A stretch of 64,000 nucleotides of DNA from Photobacterium gaetbulicola Gung47 (GCA_000940995.1 CP005974.1:2480001-2544000), one strand, 5' to 3'. Counted from the stretch's first letter, positions 9,809 to 18,368 are shown. Numbers and translations: made by a program. Notes: generated by a model not told the origin, from the sequence alone.

Positions 9809-10999
9809 TTATGCTTCTCGTGAAAGGAACCAATAAAACAAAGCTGAAAGCACTGCACAGGCAGCCATTGTCAGTGCCATAGGCCACGGCGTGTTGTTGT
9901 GCATCAGGGCAACCAGTCCGCCAACCACGGTACCGGTACCAAAGCGCAAGGTTCCCGCCAGTGATGACGCCGTGCCCGCCATATGCGGATAGCGAGCAAG
10001 CAGACATGCCATGGTATTACTGCCGATAATTGAGATGGTTCCTACAAACAGCATGACAGGGATCACTACCCCCCACAAGCCCAAGCCGAGCAGCTGGCCA
10101 CAAACCAAGCCAATACCGGCGATTAACTGTACAGTCAGGCCAAAACGTAACATCCAGTGCGAGCCGCGTTTTTTCACCAAGCGGCCATTGATGCTGGTCA
10201 TCAGAATCAAGCACACCACATTGAGGCCGAACAATAGACCGAAGTACTCGGTGCTGACTTGGTAGATATCAATATAGACAAACGAGCCAACGGTCAGGAA
10301 GGTGAACATACCGGCAAATGAAAAACCGCTACAGAAAACCAGACCGACCACCACAGGGTTGATCAGCATTTTTGCATAATTACGTAGGGTCGAACCAAGA
10401 TGAAACGGCAGCCGTTTTTCCTTGGGTAAGGTCTCAGGGATCCTGGCCGTTACGGCAAAACCGATCACAACCGCAAACAGGGCCAGAACCCAGAAAATCG
10501 AGCGCCAGCCAAACCATACCGCCAGAAAGCCACCCAGCATCGGGGCGATCAAAGGTGCCACCGTCATCACCAGGGTAATGAACGACATCATGCGAGCAAA
10601 ATCTTCACGCTCGAACATATCCCGCACCAAGGCTTGGATAATAACCGCCGCCGCGGCACCAGCGAAACCTTGCGCAGCGCGGATCCATGTCAGTTCTAGA
10701 ATATCCGCTGACACCGCACAGAATACAGCAGCAATGGCGAAAGAAATAATGCCAACAATCAAAATGGGTTTTCGACCAAAGCTATCTGCTAGTGGGCCAT
10801 GAATAAGCTGACCAAAGGCAAAGCCAGCCGTATAGGCCGTCAAGGTCGCCTGTACCAAGCCAGGATTGACCATAAGATCTTTTGCAATTGTCGGCATCGC
10901 TGGGAGATACATGTCTATCGCCAACGGTGTCAGTGCGCCAATTGCCCCCAGAATAAGAATGAGTTGAATACTTAGTTTTTGGCTGTCTGTCGCAGTCAT
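9809..10999 (-). CDS. MFS drug-resistance exporter, Bcr/CflA type
   Basis: A 396-residue major facilitator with about twelve hydrophobic helices. The Bcr/CflA (DHA1) hallmarks are present: LTPLAIDMYLPAMP in helix 1 and the loop motif GPLADSFGRKPIL between helices 2 and 3. Such proteins expel bicyclomycin, sulfonamides, chloramphenicol or other small compounds by proton antiport. The leader ahead of the ATG has two inverted repeats (listed separately) that may be regulatory. A DUF2913 gene follows at 9 bp. The exact substrate cannot be read from sequence. Confidence 0.85.
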   Translation of the reverse strand: MTATDSQKLSIQLILILGAIGALTPLAIDMYLPAMPTIAKDLMVNPGLVQATLTAYTAGFAFGQLIHGPLADSFGRKPILIVGIISFAIAAVFCAVSADILELTWIRAAQGFAGAAAAVIIQALVRDMFEREDFARMMSFITLVMTVAPLIAPMLGGFLAVWFGWRSIFWVLALFAVVIGFAVTARIPETLPKEKRLPFHLGSTLRNYAKMLINPVVVGLVFCSGFSFAGMFTFLTVGSFVYIDIYQVSTEYFGLLFGLNVVCLILMTSINGRLVKKRGSHWMLRFGLTVQLIAGIGLVCGQLLGLGLWGVVIPVMLFVGTISIIGSNTMACLLARYPHMAGTASSLAGTLRFGTGTVVGGLVALMHNNTPWPMALTMAACAVLSALFYWFLSREA

Positions 11000-11018
11000 G
11001 TGTTCTCAATGTGCTGGA

Positions 11019-11084
11019 AAAAGTCAAAGACTTTTATTGTACGATGAATTAACTGAATACACTCTTTCCCTCCAGGAAAGAGTG
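11019..11084 (-). promoter_or_regulatory. Two perfect inverted repeats in the leader of the Bcr-type exporter gene
   Basis: CACTCTTTCC and GGAAAGAGTG (11060-11084, 10-bp arms, 5-nt spacer) and AAAAGTC/GACTTTT (11019-11035, 7-bp arms, 3-nt spacer) lie 61-85 and 20-36 bases upstream of the ATG. Neither is followed by a clean T-run toward the gene. They could be operators for a repressor or leader hairpins; no binding protein is recognised. Confidence 0.45.
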
Positions 11085-11129
11085 CGTTTCTATCATGTCT
11101 TTTTGCAGTTAATGCGGGAAAAGTAGAAA

Positions 11130-11163
11130 AAGGAAACAGAGGGATATCTCGCATAGCCCTCTT
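11130..11163 (-). terminator. Probable terminator of rsuA
   Basis: On the minus strand AGAGGGcTAT and ATAtCCCTCT form a stem, followed by GTTTCCTTTTTC. The T-tract is interrupted, so strength is uncertain. Confidence 0.6.
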
Positions 11164-11185
11164 GTAACAGGCGTGAGTAGAAGCG

Positions 11186-11881
11186 TTACTTGGTAAAAGA
11201 GGCCACTTCTTCCGGCGTCAGTGCCCGGTATTCACCCGGCGCAAGCTCCTCATCCAGCTCCACGCTACCAATCTGCTCACGGTGCAAGGCCTCAACCTTA
11301 TTGCCTACCGCAGCAAACATACGCTTCACCTGATGGTACTTGCCTTCAGAAATCGTGATCAATGCCGCTTTCTCATCCAAGATCTCCAGCTTAGCCGGAC
11401 GGGTCAGCTCTTTCTCACCGCGTAATTGCACACCTTGGGCAAATTGCTCGACCGTTTCAGGCGCGATAGGGTCGGCCGTTTCAACATAGTATATCTTCTC
11501 GCAGACATGACGAGGAGAAGTAATACGATGAGACCACTGGCCATCGTCGGTCAATAGGACCAAACCGGTTGTATCACCATCGAGCCGGCCAGCGACATGC
11601 AGCTTTTCTGGACTCACGACATCCAGCAGAATAAACACCGTTGGATTAAAATCATCGACATGGGAGCAAACAAAACCCGACGGTTTGTTCAGCATAAAGT
11701 AACGCGGACCATCAAAACACAATGAACGACCGTCGAACTGAACATCGCAATCATCGCTGACTTTCTGGGCGCCGTTCTTAACAACCTCACCGTTAACTTC
11801 AATTAGTTTGTTTTTTAATAGTTTACCGGCTTCTTTACGGGTAATTCCAAGTGTTGTGCTAAGAAACTTATCAAGCCTCAT
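11186..11881 (-). CDS. rsuA: 16S rRNA pseudouridine-516 synthase RsuA
   Basis: A 231-residue enzyme that isomerises U516 of 16S rRNA during 30S assembly. An S4 RNA-binding domain spans about residues 1-60 (starting MRLDKFLS as in E. coli RsuA) and the catalytic motif GRLDGDT carries Asp101. The KYHQVKRMFAAVGN block near the C-terminus is typical of the RsuA branch rather than RluB/E/F. I start at the ATG at 11881 because family members begin there; the frame extends seven codons further upstream. It is monocistronic here. Confidence 0.93.
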   Translation of the reverse strand: MRLDKFLSTTLGITRKEAGKLLKNKLIEVNGEVVKNGAQKVSDDCDVQFDGRSLCFDGPRYFMLNKPSGFVCSHVDDFNPTVFILLDVVSPEKLHVAGRLDGDTTGLVLLTDDGQWSHRITSPRHVCEKIYYVETADPIAPETVEQFAQGVQLRGEKELTRPAKLEILDEKAALITISEGKYHQVKRMFAAVGNKVEALHREQIGSVELDEELAPGEYRALTPEEVASFTK

Positions 11882-12179
11882 GGTTGGCTCCAGATGGTAC
11901 AAAAACGCGTATCATACCAAGTCTGGCGCCCTTGGGCATTATCCCTTTCATGATATGGGCTAAAATAGAAGCAACTGAGCAACGAATCCATGAAGACTCC
12001 CCTTCGTGGTAAACAATTTCCCAAAAGTTCAGTGCAAAATCCCAGAACGTAACTAACCTCAAAGTCTCAAACATTTTTCAATGTATCTTTTAAAATCAGT
12101 AGACGTATTCAGGCAATAGTTACGTATAACAAGTATCATCTACGCATTGGTTATACCGATTAGCTGTAAAGGTTACGAT
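11882..12179. other. Intergenic region between rsuA and the GNAT gene
   Basis: About 300 bp separating divergent genes. It must hold both promoters, but I could not pick out a convincing -35/-10 pair, operator or small gene. Confidence 0.4.
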
Positions 12180-12674
12180 ATGAACATCTCACTTGTTGCG
12201 CCAAGTATTTCATCAATGGACATGCTGCTTACATTGGTTGAGGAGCTTTTTGAATATGAAGTACTGCCGAAAAAAAAAGAACAAACTCAGCAGGCTATCC
12301 AACACCTGCTCACGAATCCTGAGTTAGGTCAGGCTTGGTTTATCGAAGTCGACATCGATGGCGAAAAGCTCATCGCCGGCCACATCATTATCAGCTATAG
12401 CTTCAGCTTAGAGCACGGCGGACGCATCGGCTTGATCGACCAGTTCTACCTCAGACCTGAATGGCGCCAGCAAGGGATCGGTACTGCCTTGATCCCGCAA
12501 ATTGAAGCCCATGCGGCTTCCGCCGGTGTGCATGCCCTTTCGCTTGAAGTGAATATCGGTAACAAGGGAGCACGCAAGTTCTATGAAAAACATGACTTTG
12601 TACCGCGCCGACAGTTCTGCATGATGACCAAGATCATCTCCCCTGAAGCAGTGCCGCTCAACATCGCTTCATAG
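12180..12674 (+). CDS. GNAT-family N-acetyltransferase
   Basis: A 164-residue acetyl-CoA-dependent acyltransferase. The acetyl-CoA loop motif is in the segment RQQGIGTAL (RxxGxG/A type) near residues 98-106, preceded by the strand LIDQFYLRPE and followed by the ...NIGNKGARKFYEKHDF block, which is the usual GNAT motif B. No substrate can be assigned. The start is the ATG at 12180 with AAAGG eight bases upstream; an earlier in-frame start lacks a ribosome site. A strong hairpin terminator follows, so it is a single-gene unit. Confidence 0.8.
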   Translation: MNISLVAPSISSMDMLLTLVEELFEYEVLPKKKEQTQQAIQHLLTNPELGQAWFIEVDIDGEKLIAGHIIISYSFSLEHGGRIGLIDQFYLRPEWRQQGIGTALIPQIEAHAASAGVHALSLEVNIGNKGARKFYEKHDFVPRRQFCMMTKIISPEAVPLNIAS

Positions 12675-12695
12675 CCAACTGCCCATTTCTACCCG

Positions 12696-12730
12696 CACCC
12701 GCTGACAAGGCTTTTGTCAGCGGGTGTTTT
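12696..12730 (+). terminator. Terminator of the GNAT gene
   Basis: CACCCGCTGACAA pairs with TTGTCAGCGGGTG around a 4-5 nt loop and is followed by TTTT. Confidence 0.85.
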
Positions 12731-12794
12731 CATTGCCCCTACACACCTGTAAACTTATACAGTTACCCATAGCATCCCTGATATTTTCGCCTAT

Positions 12795-14540
12795 ATGTAT
12801 ACGCTTCGCCCATACCAGCAAGACAGTGTCAATGCGACCATCCACTACTTTAGAAAGAACAGCACACCAGCCGTGCTGGCCCTTCCCACAGGGGCAGGCA
12901 AGAGCTTGGTGGTGGCAGAGCTAGCTCGCATCGCCCGCGGCCGAGTACTGGTACTGACCCATGTCAAAGAGCTGGTTGAGCAAAACCACAGTAAGTATGA
13001 AAGCTATGGCCTCAAAGCTTCCATTTTCTCAGCCGGCCTAGGACGAAAAGAAACCGACCGGCAAGTCGTGTTTGCCTCTGTTCAGTCAATGGTCAACAGC
13101 CTTGACCAATTTGCCAATGAGTTTTCATTGCTGGTCATTGACGAGTGCCACCGTGTCCCTGACGACGAAAACAGTGCCTATCGCCGGGTGATTTCACACG
13201 TGCAAAAAATCAACCCCGGCATAAAAATCCTCGGGCTGACCGCCACCCCCTATCGCCTGGGGATGGGCTGGATTTACAAATACCACACCCGAGGGCAAGT
13301 CCGCACCGAGCAAGAACGTTTTTTCCGAGACTGTATTTTCGAGTTACCTATCCGCTACTTGCTGGATGAAGGCTTTCTGACTGAACCGAAAATGATGGAT
13401 ATGGCGGTAATGGGCTATGATTTCTCGCAGCTGAAACCTGGCAATAACGGCCGCTATAAAGAAGCCGACCTCGATAGCGTGATTGAGCAGTCCGGCCGCG
13501 CGACACCAATGATCATCAGTCAAGTCATTGACTACGCTAAAGACCGTCGCGGAGTGATGATCTTTGCCTCCACCGTCAACCATGCCAAGGAAATCATGGG
13601 CTACCTTGAAGGTGAAAACGCCGCATTGGTTATTGGTGACACGCCGCTTGATGAACGTGACCGGATTATCGAACAGTTCAAGAAACAAGAAATAAAGTAC
13701 CTGGTCAACGTATCGGTGTTAACCACCGGTTTTGACGCACCGCATGTCGACCTAATTGCAATTCTGCGCCCGACAGAATCGATCAGCCTCTACCAACAGA
13801 TTGTCGGCCGGGGGCTGCGCCTGTTCGAAGGCAAGAAAGACTGCCTGGTGCTGGAGTATGCAGGCAATTGTTATGATCTCTACCAACCGGAAGTCGGCGA
13901 TCCCAAACCCAACAGCGACAGTGAAGTCATTATGGTGCCCTGTCCTGCATGTGGTTTCAAAAATAGCTTTTGGGGTAAGCTCGATCCGGCCGGTTTCCTG
14001 ATCGAACACTATGGCCGCCGTTGCCAAGGCTATTTTGAAGACGATGACTCCGGCGAGCGAGAAGAATGCGGTTATCGCTTTCGAGCCAAGTACTGTGAAG
14101 AATGCGGTGCCGATAATGACATCGCAGCAAGGCGCTGCAATGTCTGCGATGCGGTAATGGTTGATCCTGACAAGAAACTGCGCGATGCCTTAAAGCTCAA
14201 GGATGCAATGATCATGAACTGCCATGACCTGCGCCTTGAGCCGGGCAAGAACAAATTTGGCAAACCTCAGCTCAAGGTGGTTTACATCAGTGATGAGGGA
14301 GCCGAGATCAGTGAAGTATGGCCGCTATCAACCAAGGGGCAAAAAGACAGCTTCATGAAGAAATTCGTCAATCCTCATCTGGCTGATCGTCACCGTCCTT
14401 TCACCGAGACCGCTCCGACCAAAGTGGCCAACAACGAGCACCGCTTCCGGCCACCAGAAATCGTTATTGCCCGCAAGAGCGGACGCTTCTGGGCAATACG
14501 CGACAAACTGTTCGATTTAGAACAGTACCAAAAGGACTAA
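12795..14540 (+). CDS. radD: DEAD/DEAH-type helicase-like ATPase RadD
   Basis: A 581-residue superfamily 2 protein that aligns by memory over its whole length with E. coli RadD/YejH (586 aa), a DNA-repair factor that interacts with SSB and RecA-dependent recombination. Motifs: Walker A LPTGAGKS (about 30-37), DECH box, GLTATPYRLG (motif III region), VLTTGFDAP and QQIVGRGLR (motif VI). After residue ~375 come cysteine pairs CPAC, CEEC and CNVC that form the zinc-binding part of RadD. Convergent with the haem-receptor gene, sharing a terminator. Confidence 0.92.
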   Translation: MYTLRPYQQDSVNATIHYFRKNSTPAVLALPTGAGKSLVVAELARIARGRVLVLTHVKELVEQNHSKYESYGLKASIFSAGLGRKETDRQVVFASVQSMVNSLDQFANEFSLLVIDECHRVPDDENSAYRRVISHVQKINPGIKILGLTATPYRLGMGWIYKYHTRGQVRTEQERFFRDCIFELPIRYLLDEGFLTEPKMMDMAVMGYDFSQLKPGNNGRYKEADLDSVIEQSGRATPMIISQVIDYAKDRRGVMIFASTVNHAKEIMGYLEGENAALVIGDTPLDERDRIIEQFKKQEIKYLVNVSVLTTGFDAPHVDLIAILRPTESISLYQQIVGRGLRLFEGKKDCLVLEYAGNCYDLYQPEVGDPKPNSDSEVIMVPCPACGFKNSFWGKLDPAGFLIEHYGRRCQGYFEDDDSGEREECGYRFRAKYCEECGADNDIAARRCNVCDAVMVDPDKKLRDALKLKDAMIMNCHDLRLEPGKNKFGKPQLKVVYISDEGAEISEVWPLSTKGQKDSFMKKFVNPHLADRHRPFTETAPTKVANNEHRFRPPEIVIARKSGRFWAIRDKLFDLEQYQKD

Positions 14541-14560
14541 TTGCTTTACGTACCACAGTA

Positions 14561-14595
14561 GAAAAGCCGCACGACAACAAAGCTGTATGCGGCTA
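14561..14595. terminator. Terminator between radD and the haem-receptor gene
   Basis: AAAAGCCGCA...TGCGGCT stem with internal mismatch; on the minus strand the stem is followed by TTTT, so it mainly serves the receptor gene and may also stop radD transcripts. Confidence 0.7.
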
Positions 14596-14616
14596 TTTAT
14601 ATCAAATCAGCCTCGC

Positions 14617-16755
14617 TTAGAACGCGTAATCGAGGTTAATACCCCAGTTACGGCCCGGCTGTGTACGGCGATCGATGCCCTGTGTGGATGCCGTCGCACC
14701 TTCAAGATCCTGGTACTGCCAGTACTTCTCATCAAAGGCGTTGAACAGGCCAGCGCGTAACGTGAGATCCTGGGTCGGACGGTAGTAACCGGTCAAATCA
14801 ACAACCGTATAGCTTGGTGCTTTCAGGTTATCAGCCTCTTCCCACTCATCTTTTGCCGCAACGGCAGTGACCGTTAATGCGGTCCCCCAAGCATCAGATG
14901 GTGCGTCATAACCAACGCCTACAACCGTGGTAAATGGCGCGATAGTATCCAGCGTGTTGCCAGTCTCACGATCTTCACCGTCAAGGTATGCCATCGACAA
15001 ACGGGCATAGGAGCCCATCGGCGCACCAAAGGCCTCATCTAGCCATAAGCTACCTTTAAATTCCGAACCGTAGATGCGCGCTTTGCCGATATTTTCATTA
15101 CGGGTAACTTCAACACTGCCATCCATCGTTGTTTTGCTCGAAATAAAGTTTTTGTAGTCGTTGTAGAAAACAGCCAACTCTACAGAGCCCAGATGATTAT
15201 TGGCACGGATACCAACTTCATAGGACTGGCTCTCTTCCGGTTTCAGATCTGGGTTTGCCTCGATCCGATAGCCAAACATCGAATTATCTTTGTCATAATA
15301 CATTTCGTAGATAGTTGGCGAGCGAAAGCCCTCGCTGTACTGGGCGTAAGTGCTCAGATTGTTATTCCAGTGATAAACTGCGCCCAAGCGCGATGTTAGA
15401 GCATCACTGTTATGCTGCTCTAGACCCGATGAACTATCCGGTGTCGCTTTGTAGTCGTCGTAACGCAGGCCTGCAGTCACAACCATGCGGTCGTCCATAA
15501 AGAACATTTGGTCTTGAACGAACACCGCGCGCTGTTCTGATTCGGAGCTTGGTACTTCTTCACTTCCCGGTGTGCTCACACCGGTATCCAAGTTGTAGTC
15601 AGTGTAGGACAACTTGAACTTGTCATTTGAGGCTGTCGCTCCGTAAGTGAACTCATGGCGACTCGTTGCTAGCTCAATCGCTTTTTGCATCTGCAAATCA
15701 AACTGCAGGCTTTCGTCCTTACCAGAACGGGCGCGATTTCGGTTACCCTTTGCCTCTGTATGATCGAAGCTATTGTGCTCGGACTCACTTTCCGTCCAGT
15801 TCAGGCTCCACCCAAGCGTTTCGAAAGCGGTAAAATCAGCCTGCCACTCATGTTCAAAACCTAAACGGTAGCGATTGTCTTTATCCTTACCATGAACATT
15901 GGTGTAGATATAACCCGGCATGCCACCGTCACGGCCTTCGCCAGATAAAATATCGCCTTTTGCATCACGAGTGTAATACTCGCCAGTCACGCCGATACGG
16001 TGGGCAGCGTTGATTTGGTAAAACACCTTCGCCAATATATTGTGAGATTCAATCTTGTATGGATCGGCAGCCCCACGCTCAGGACCAAGAATATCAGCAC
16101 CATCACCATGGGTTTCAGTTTCATTACCGTCGCGGTAGGTATAAATCAGCATGGTGTCGAGGTCGCCGGTACGATTGGCTACTTCAACCGTTGCTTTGTA
16201 CTCGTCATTCGCGCTGGCATAGCCCGTTTTCAAACCAACATGGGTATCATCACCCGCCCCGAGTAAATCCTCTGGATTCTTGGTACGCATCAGCACGGTG
16301 CCGCCGAGGGCATCACTACCATAAAGTGTCGAGGTCGGGCCTTTGTTCACCTCTATCGCCGTGAGCGTATCAACTTCAAAGGTATTGGCGTTTTTGCGCA
16401 TTACATCCGCTCCAGGGTTGTAAGAGGACGGTTGCTCGACCCCATCGACTAACACCTTCACTCGACTACCGCTCATCCCCCGGACAGTAAAATCCTCCAT
16501 GCCAAAGCGGCCCTGGCCGTTGACCTGGACACCAGGCTCATATTTCAACGCCTGCTTAATGTCCGTTGACAAATTCTGCTCGATATCCTCGGAAGAGACC
16601 TTAGATACTGATGATGGAATATTTTTGATGCTTTGTTCTGAACGCGTACCAGAAACCACGACCTCATCAAAAACGGAAAAGTCATCTTGAGCATGAAGAG
16701 AAGGTGAAAGCGCAAGAACCACTGAACTTGCCACTAAAGTAAGCTTATAACTCAT
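14617..16755 (-). CDS. TonB-dependent outer-membrane haem/haemoglobin receptor, HutA-like
   Basis: A 712-residue outer-membrane receptor. A signal peptide ends at SLHAQ (about residue 23), a TonB box-like DEVVVSGTR follows, then the plug domain with GMEDFTVRGMSG and GPTSTLYGSDALGG, and a 22-strand barrel ending in the terminal aromatic F of DYAF. The plug wording and size resemble V. cholerae HutA and the TonB-dependent haemoglobin/transferrin/lactoferrin receptor subfamily. A Fur box lies upstream and hutZ-hutX occur at the right end of the window, both consistent with haem uptake. Substrate assignment to haem is inference; a siderophore receptor is less likely. Confidence 0.8.
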   Translation of the reverse strand: MSYKLTLVASSVVLALSPSLHAQDDFSVFDEVVVSGTRSEQSIKNIPSSVSKVSSEDIEQNLSTDIKQALKYEPGVQVNGQGRFGMEDFTVRGMSGSRVKVLVDGVEQPSSYNPGADVMRKNANTFEVDTLTAIEVNKGPTSTLYGSDALGGTVLMRTKNPEDLLGAGDDTHVGLKTGYASANDEYKATVEVANRTGDLDTMLIYTYRDGNETETHGDGADILGPERGAADPYKIESHNILAKVFYQINAAHRIGVTGEYYTRDAKGDILSGEGRDGGMPGYIYTNVHGKDKDNRYRLGFEHEWQADFTAFETLGWSLNWTESESEHNSFDHTEAKGNRNRARSGKDESLQFDLQMQKAIELATSRHEFTYGATASNDKFKLSYTDYNLDTGVSTPGSEEVPSSESEQRAVFVQDQMFFMDDRMVVTAGLRYDDYKATPDSSSGLEQHNSDALTSRLGAVYHWNNNLSTYAQYSEGFRSPTIYEMYYDKDNSMFGYRIEANPDLKPEESQSYEVGIRANNHLGSVELAVFYNDYKNFISSKTTMDGSVEVTRNENIGKARIYGSEFKGSLWLDEAFGAPMGSYARLSMAYLDGEDRETGNTLDTIAPFTTVVGVGYDAPSDAWGTALTVTAVAAKDEWEEADNLKAPSYTVVDLTGYYRPTQDLTLRAGLFNAFDEKYWQYQDLEGATASTQGIDRRTQPGRNWGINLDYAF

Positions 16756-16995
16756 ATTCCCTGCTTATTATTTTCTAGGTGGTAATGAAACTGGCAGGGA
16801 TTATTACAAATACAAACGATAATTACTATCATTATCATATAAATTTTTCCTAGGGTTGCTTCTCAGTCTCACCATATTGCTTTTTATCATTAAAACGATG
16901 CTTTATCATTCATGTCTGACTTATAAGCAAGGCAGCGTCTTTTCAGGCTAATTGCCTAATTTTTAAGTCATTGATTGAAAGCTGTGTTTTTTCAC
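16756..16995. other. Divergent promoter region between the haem-receptor gene and rplY
   Basis: This AT-rich stretch holds the Fur box for the receptor gene and, at its right end, leads into the rplY promoter. No reading frame of note and no B12-riboswitch-like box was seen. Confidence 0.5.
16818..16838 (-). promoter_or_regulatory. Fur box upstream of the haem-receptor gene
   Basis: On the minus strand the 21 bases read ATGATAATGATAGTAATTATC (shown as 16838 to 16818 in two parts: ATGATAATGAT, AGTAATTATC), close to the 19-bp Fur consensus GATAATGATAATCATTATC. It sits 63-83 bp before the receptor ATG, where Fur-Fe2+ would repress transcription when iron is plentiful. Confidence 0.8.
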
Positions 16996-17024
16996 TTGCC
17001 GCTTGATTGGAACGCTGCTAATAT
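16996..17024 (+). promoter_or_regulatory. Sigma-70 promoter of rplY
   Basis: TTGCCG (16996-17001), 17-bp spacer, TAATAT (17019-17024). Spacing is optimal and the predicted start leaves a leader of about 60 nt before rplY. Confidence 0.65.
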
Positions 17025-17043
17025 TCGCGCTCGTTTTTACGAC

Positions 17044-17068
17044 ATTGAGTAAGGTCGCATTACTCAGT
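17044..17068 (+). promoter_or_regulatory. Leader hairpin of rplY, possible L25 autoregulatory site
   Basis: TGAGTAA (17046-17052) and TTACTCA (17060-17066) form a perfect 7-bp stem with a 7-nt loop, extendable by a G-U and an A-U pair. It ends 25 nt before the ATG. Feedback control of rplY by L25 through its leader is known in E. coli and relatives; that this hairpin is the target here is inference. Confidence 0.45.
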
Positions 17069-17093
17069 GAATTTAATTGAAAGAGTATTTAAG

Positions 17094-17372
17094 ATGAAAT
17101 TTGAAGCAGTAGTACGTACTGACCTAGGTAAAGGTGCGAGCCGCCGCCTACGTCACGCAGGTAAATTCCCAGCAATCGTTTACGGTGGTGAAGCAGCTCC
17201 AGTATCTATCGAGCTAAACCACGATGAAGTGATCAACCAGATGGACAAGCCTGAGTTCTACGAAGGTATCGTTCTAGTGATCGACGGTCAAGAAGTTGCT
17301 GTTAAGCCTCAAGACATCCAGCGTCACGCGTTCAAGCCAAAAGTTGAGCACATGGACTTCAAACGCGTTTAA
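17094..17372 (+). CDS. rplY: 50S ribosomal protein L25
   Basis: A 92-residue short-form L25 (no CTC-type C-terminal domain), which binds loop E of 5S rRNA in the central protuberance of the large subunit. The family blocks GKGASRRLRHAGKFPAIVYGG-type near residue 10 onward and DIQRHAFKPKVEHMDF near the end are plain. I use the ATG at 17094; the frame runs nine codons further upstream but E. coli L25 starts at the equivalent position. Codon use is strongly biased to the common set, as in highly expressed genes. Confidence 0.96.
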   Translation: MKFEAVVRTDLGKGASRRLRHAGKFPAIVYGGEAAPVSIELNHDEVINQMDKPEFYEGIVLVIDGQEVAVKPQDIQRHAFKPKVEHMDFKRV

Positions 17373-17399
17373 TCGCATTTGATTCATACTCAATGAAAT

Positions 17400-17425
17400 A
17401 AAGCGCCTTTATGGCGCTTTTTTTG
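17400..17425 (+). terminator. Terminator of rplY
   Basis: AAGCGCC/GGCGCTT stem, loop tttat, followed by T7. The complementary strand has TTTATTT after the stem, so it may also stop the convergent DUF1289 gene. Confidence 0.88.
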
Positions 17426-17491
17426 TATCTGGAGGATTATTGGATATGACACAGCGCGTTAGCAAAACTCAACAAACTGGGAGAAAGTCAC

Positions 17492-17746
17492 CTAAAACAA
17501 CTCCTGCTGCGGCGATGCACCTGAACCGCGATCGTCTTGACGATTTTGCTGGGCTTTAGCACGCATTACCCTTCGGTAACGCTGCTTACAAAGTCTGATC
17601 ACATTGCGCTTTTGTTCATTGGTCAGTTGCTGCCAATAAAACCGTTCATCCCTGCTGCGAAAGCAACCTTTGCAATAACCGCGGTTATTGGCCTGACAGA
17701 CCCCGACACATGGACTGGGAATGGTAAAAAAGTCTAATTGTTCCAT
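17492..17746 (-). CDS. DUF1289-family small cysteine protein
   Basis: An 84-residue protein with the DUF1289 pattern: PCVGVCQANNRGYCKGCFRS near residues 10-30 contains four cysteines in a C-x3-C-x7-C-x2-C array, followed by the W-x4-EQKRNVIRL helix. Four closely spaced cysteines suggest metal or Fe-S binding, but the family has no proven role. Start choice is uncertain: the ATG at 17746 has GGAAGAGG almost touching it, while a GTG eight codons upstream has no ribosome site. Confidence 0.75.
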   Translation of the reverse strand: MEQLDFFTIPSPCVGVCQANNRGYCKGCFRSRDERFYWQQLTNEQKRNVIRLCKQRYRRVMRAKAQQNRQDDRGSGASPQQELF

Positions 17747-17994
17747 CCTCTTCCCATCGCTGACAAACACTATCTATTAATGATAATAATCCCTTGTACT
17801 CATTTTCCCAAATTGATGGCCAAGCGACCAAATAGCAAACCAGCGAGATTTCCCACCAATAATGAATAGTCATTCAATGGCTTGTACTTTTGATAATAAT
17901 TTTGCTAGTCTTTTGTGGTTATCCGGATCGATAACATCACATTATTTGCAGTCACCACTCTTTTCCACGACTGCTGTTCAACCAGGAGGGAACC

Positions 17995-18306
17995 ATGGAT
18001 TTCTTTGTACCATCGGCAACTAGCCCGCAGCAAGCAGAAGCAGTATTCAACTCGATTGCCAACCACGTTTCAGCACCAGAGCAAGACCAACGCGTTTACA
18101 AGCTTGTTTGGCAACATGAAGGGGCTGAATGTTCTTGTGAAATCGGTAAGCCGCTTCCCGACGTGTTCAGAACGGATGAGACTGTTCTGGCTATTTTTGA
18201 ATGTGACGACATGTATAAGATCTGCACCCCGAACCGAGGCGCGATCAAGTTTGATCCTATCCACGCCATGAAGTCTTCTGTTTCTAGTGTTGAATACTTC
18301 AGCTGA
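17995..18306 (+). CDS. Conserved hypothetical protein, 103 aa
   Basis: A 103-residue soluble, acidic protein. The gene has an excellent ribosome site (AGGAGGG, five bases before the ATG) and ends just before a bidirectional terminator, so it is very probably expressed. It contains four cysteines (CSC at about 46-48, then CDD and ICT further on), and no signal peptide. I do not recognise the family; similar-sized unannotated proteins occur in vibrios. No function is proposed. Confidence 0.65.
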   Translation: MDFFVPSATSPQQAEAVFNSIANHVSAPEQDQRVYKLVWQHEGAECSCEIGKPLPDVFRTDETVLAIFECDDMYKICTPNRGAIKFDPIHAMKSSVSSVEYFS

Positions 18307-18331
18307 TCCCAGCGTTCACCAAGTACAAGCA

Positions 18332-18362
18332 TAAAAAAACCGCATCAATATGCGGTTTTTTG
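18332..18362. terminator. Bidirectional terminator between the 103-aa gene and cobT
   Basis: AAAAAACCGCA-tcaata-TGCGGTTTTTT: perfect stem with A- and T-tracts on both sides. Confidence 0.9.
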
Positions 18363-18368
18363 TTTGTG

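Noticed and set aside
11871..12074. 67-codon minus-strand frame upstream of rsuA
   Set aside because: No ribosome site, overlaps the rsuA start, and lies in the divergent promoter region.
16756..17066. B12 riboswitch upstream of the TonB receptor, which would imply a BtuB role
   Set aside because: No B12-box-like sequence, while a near-consensus Fur box is present.
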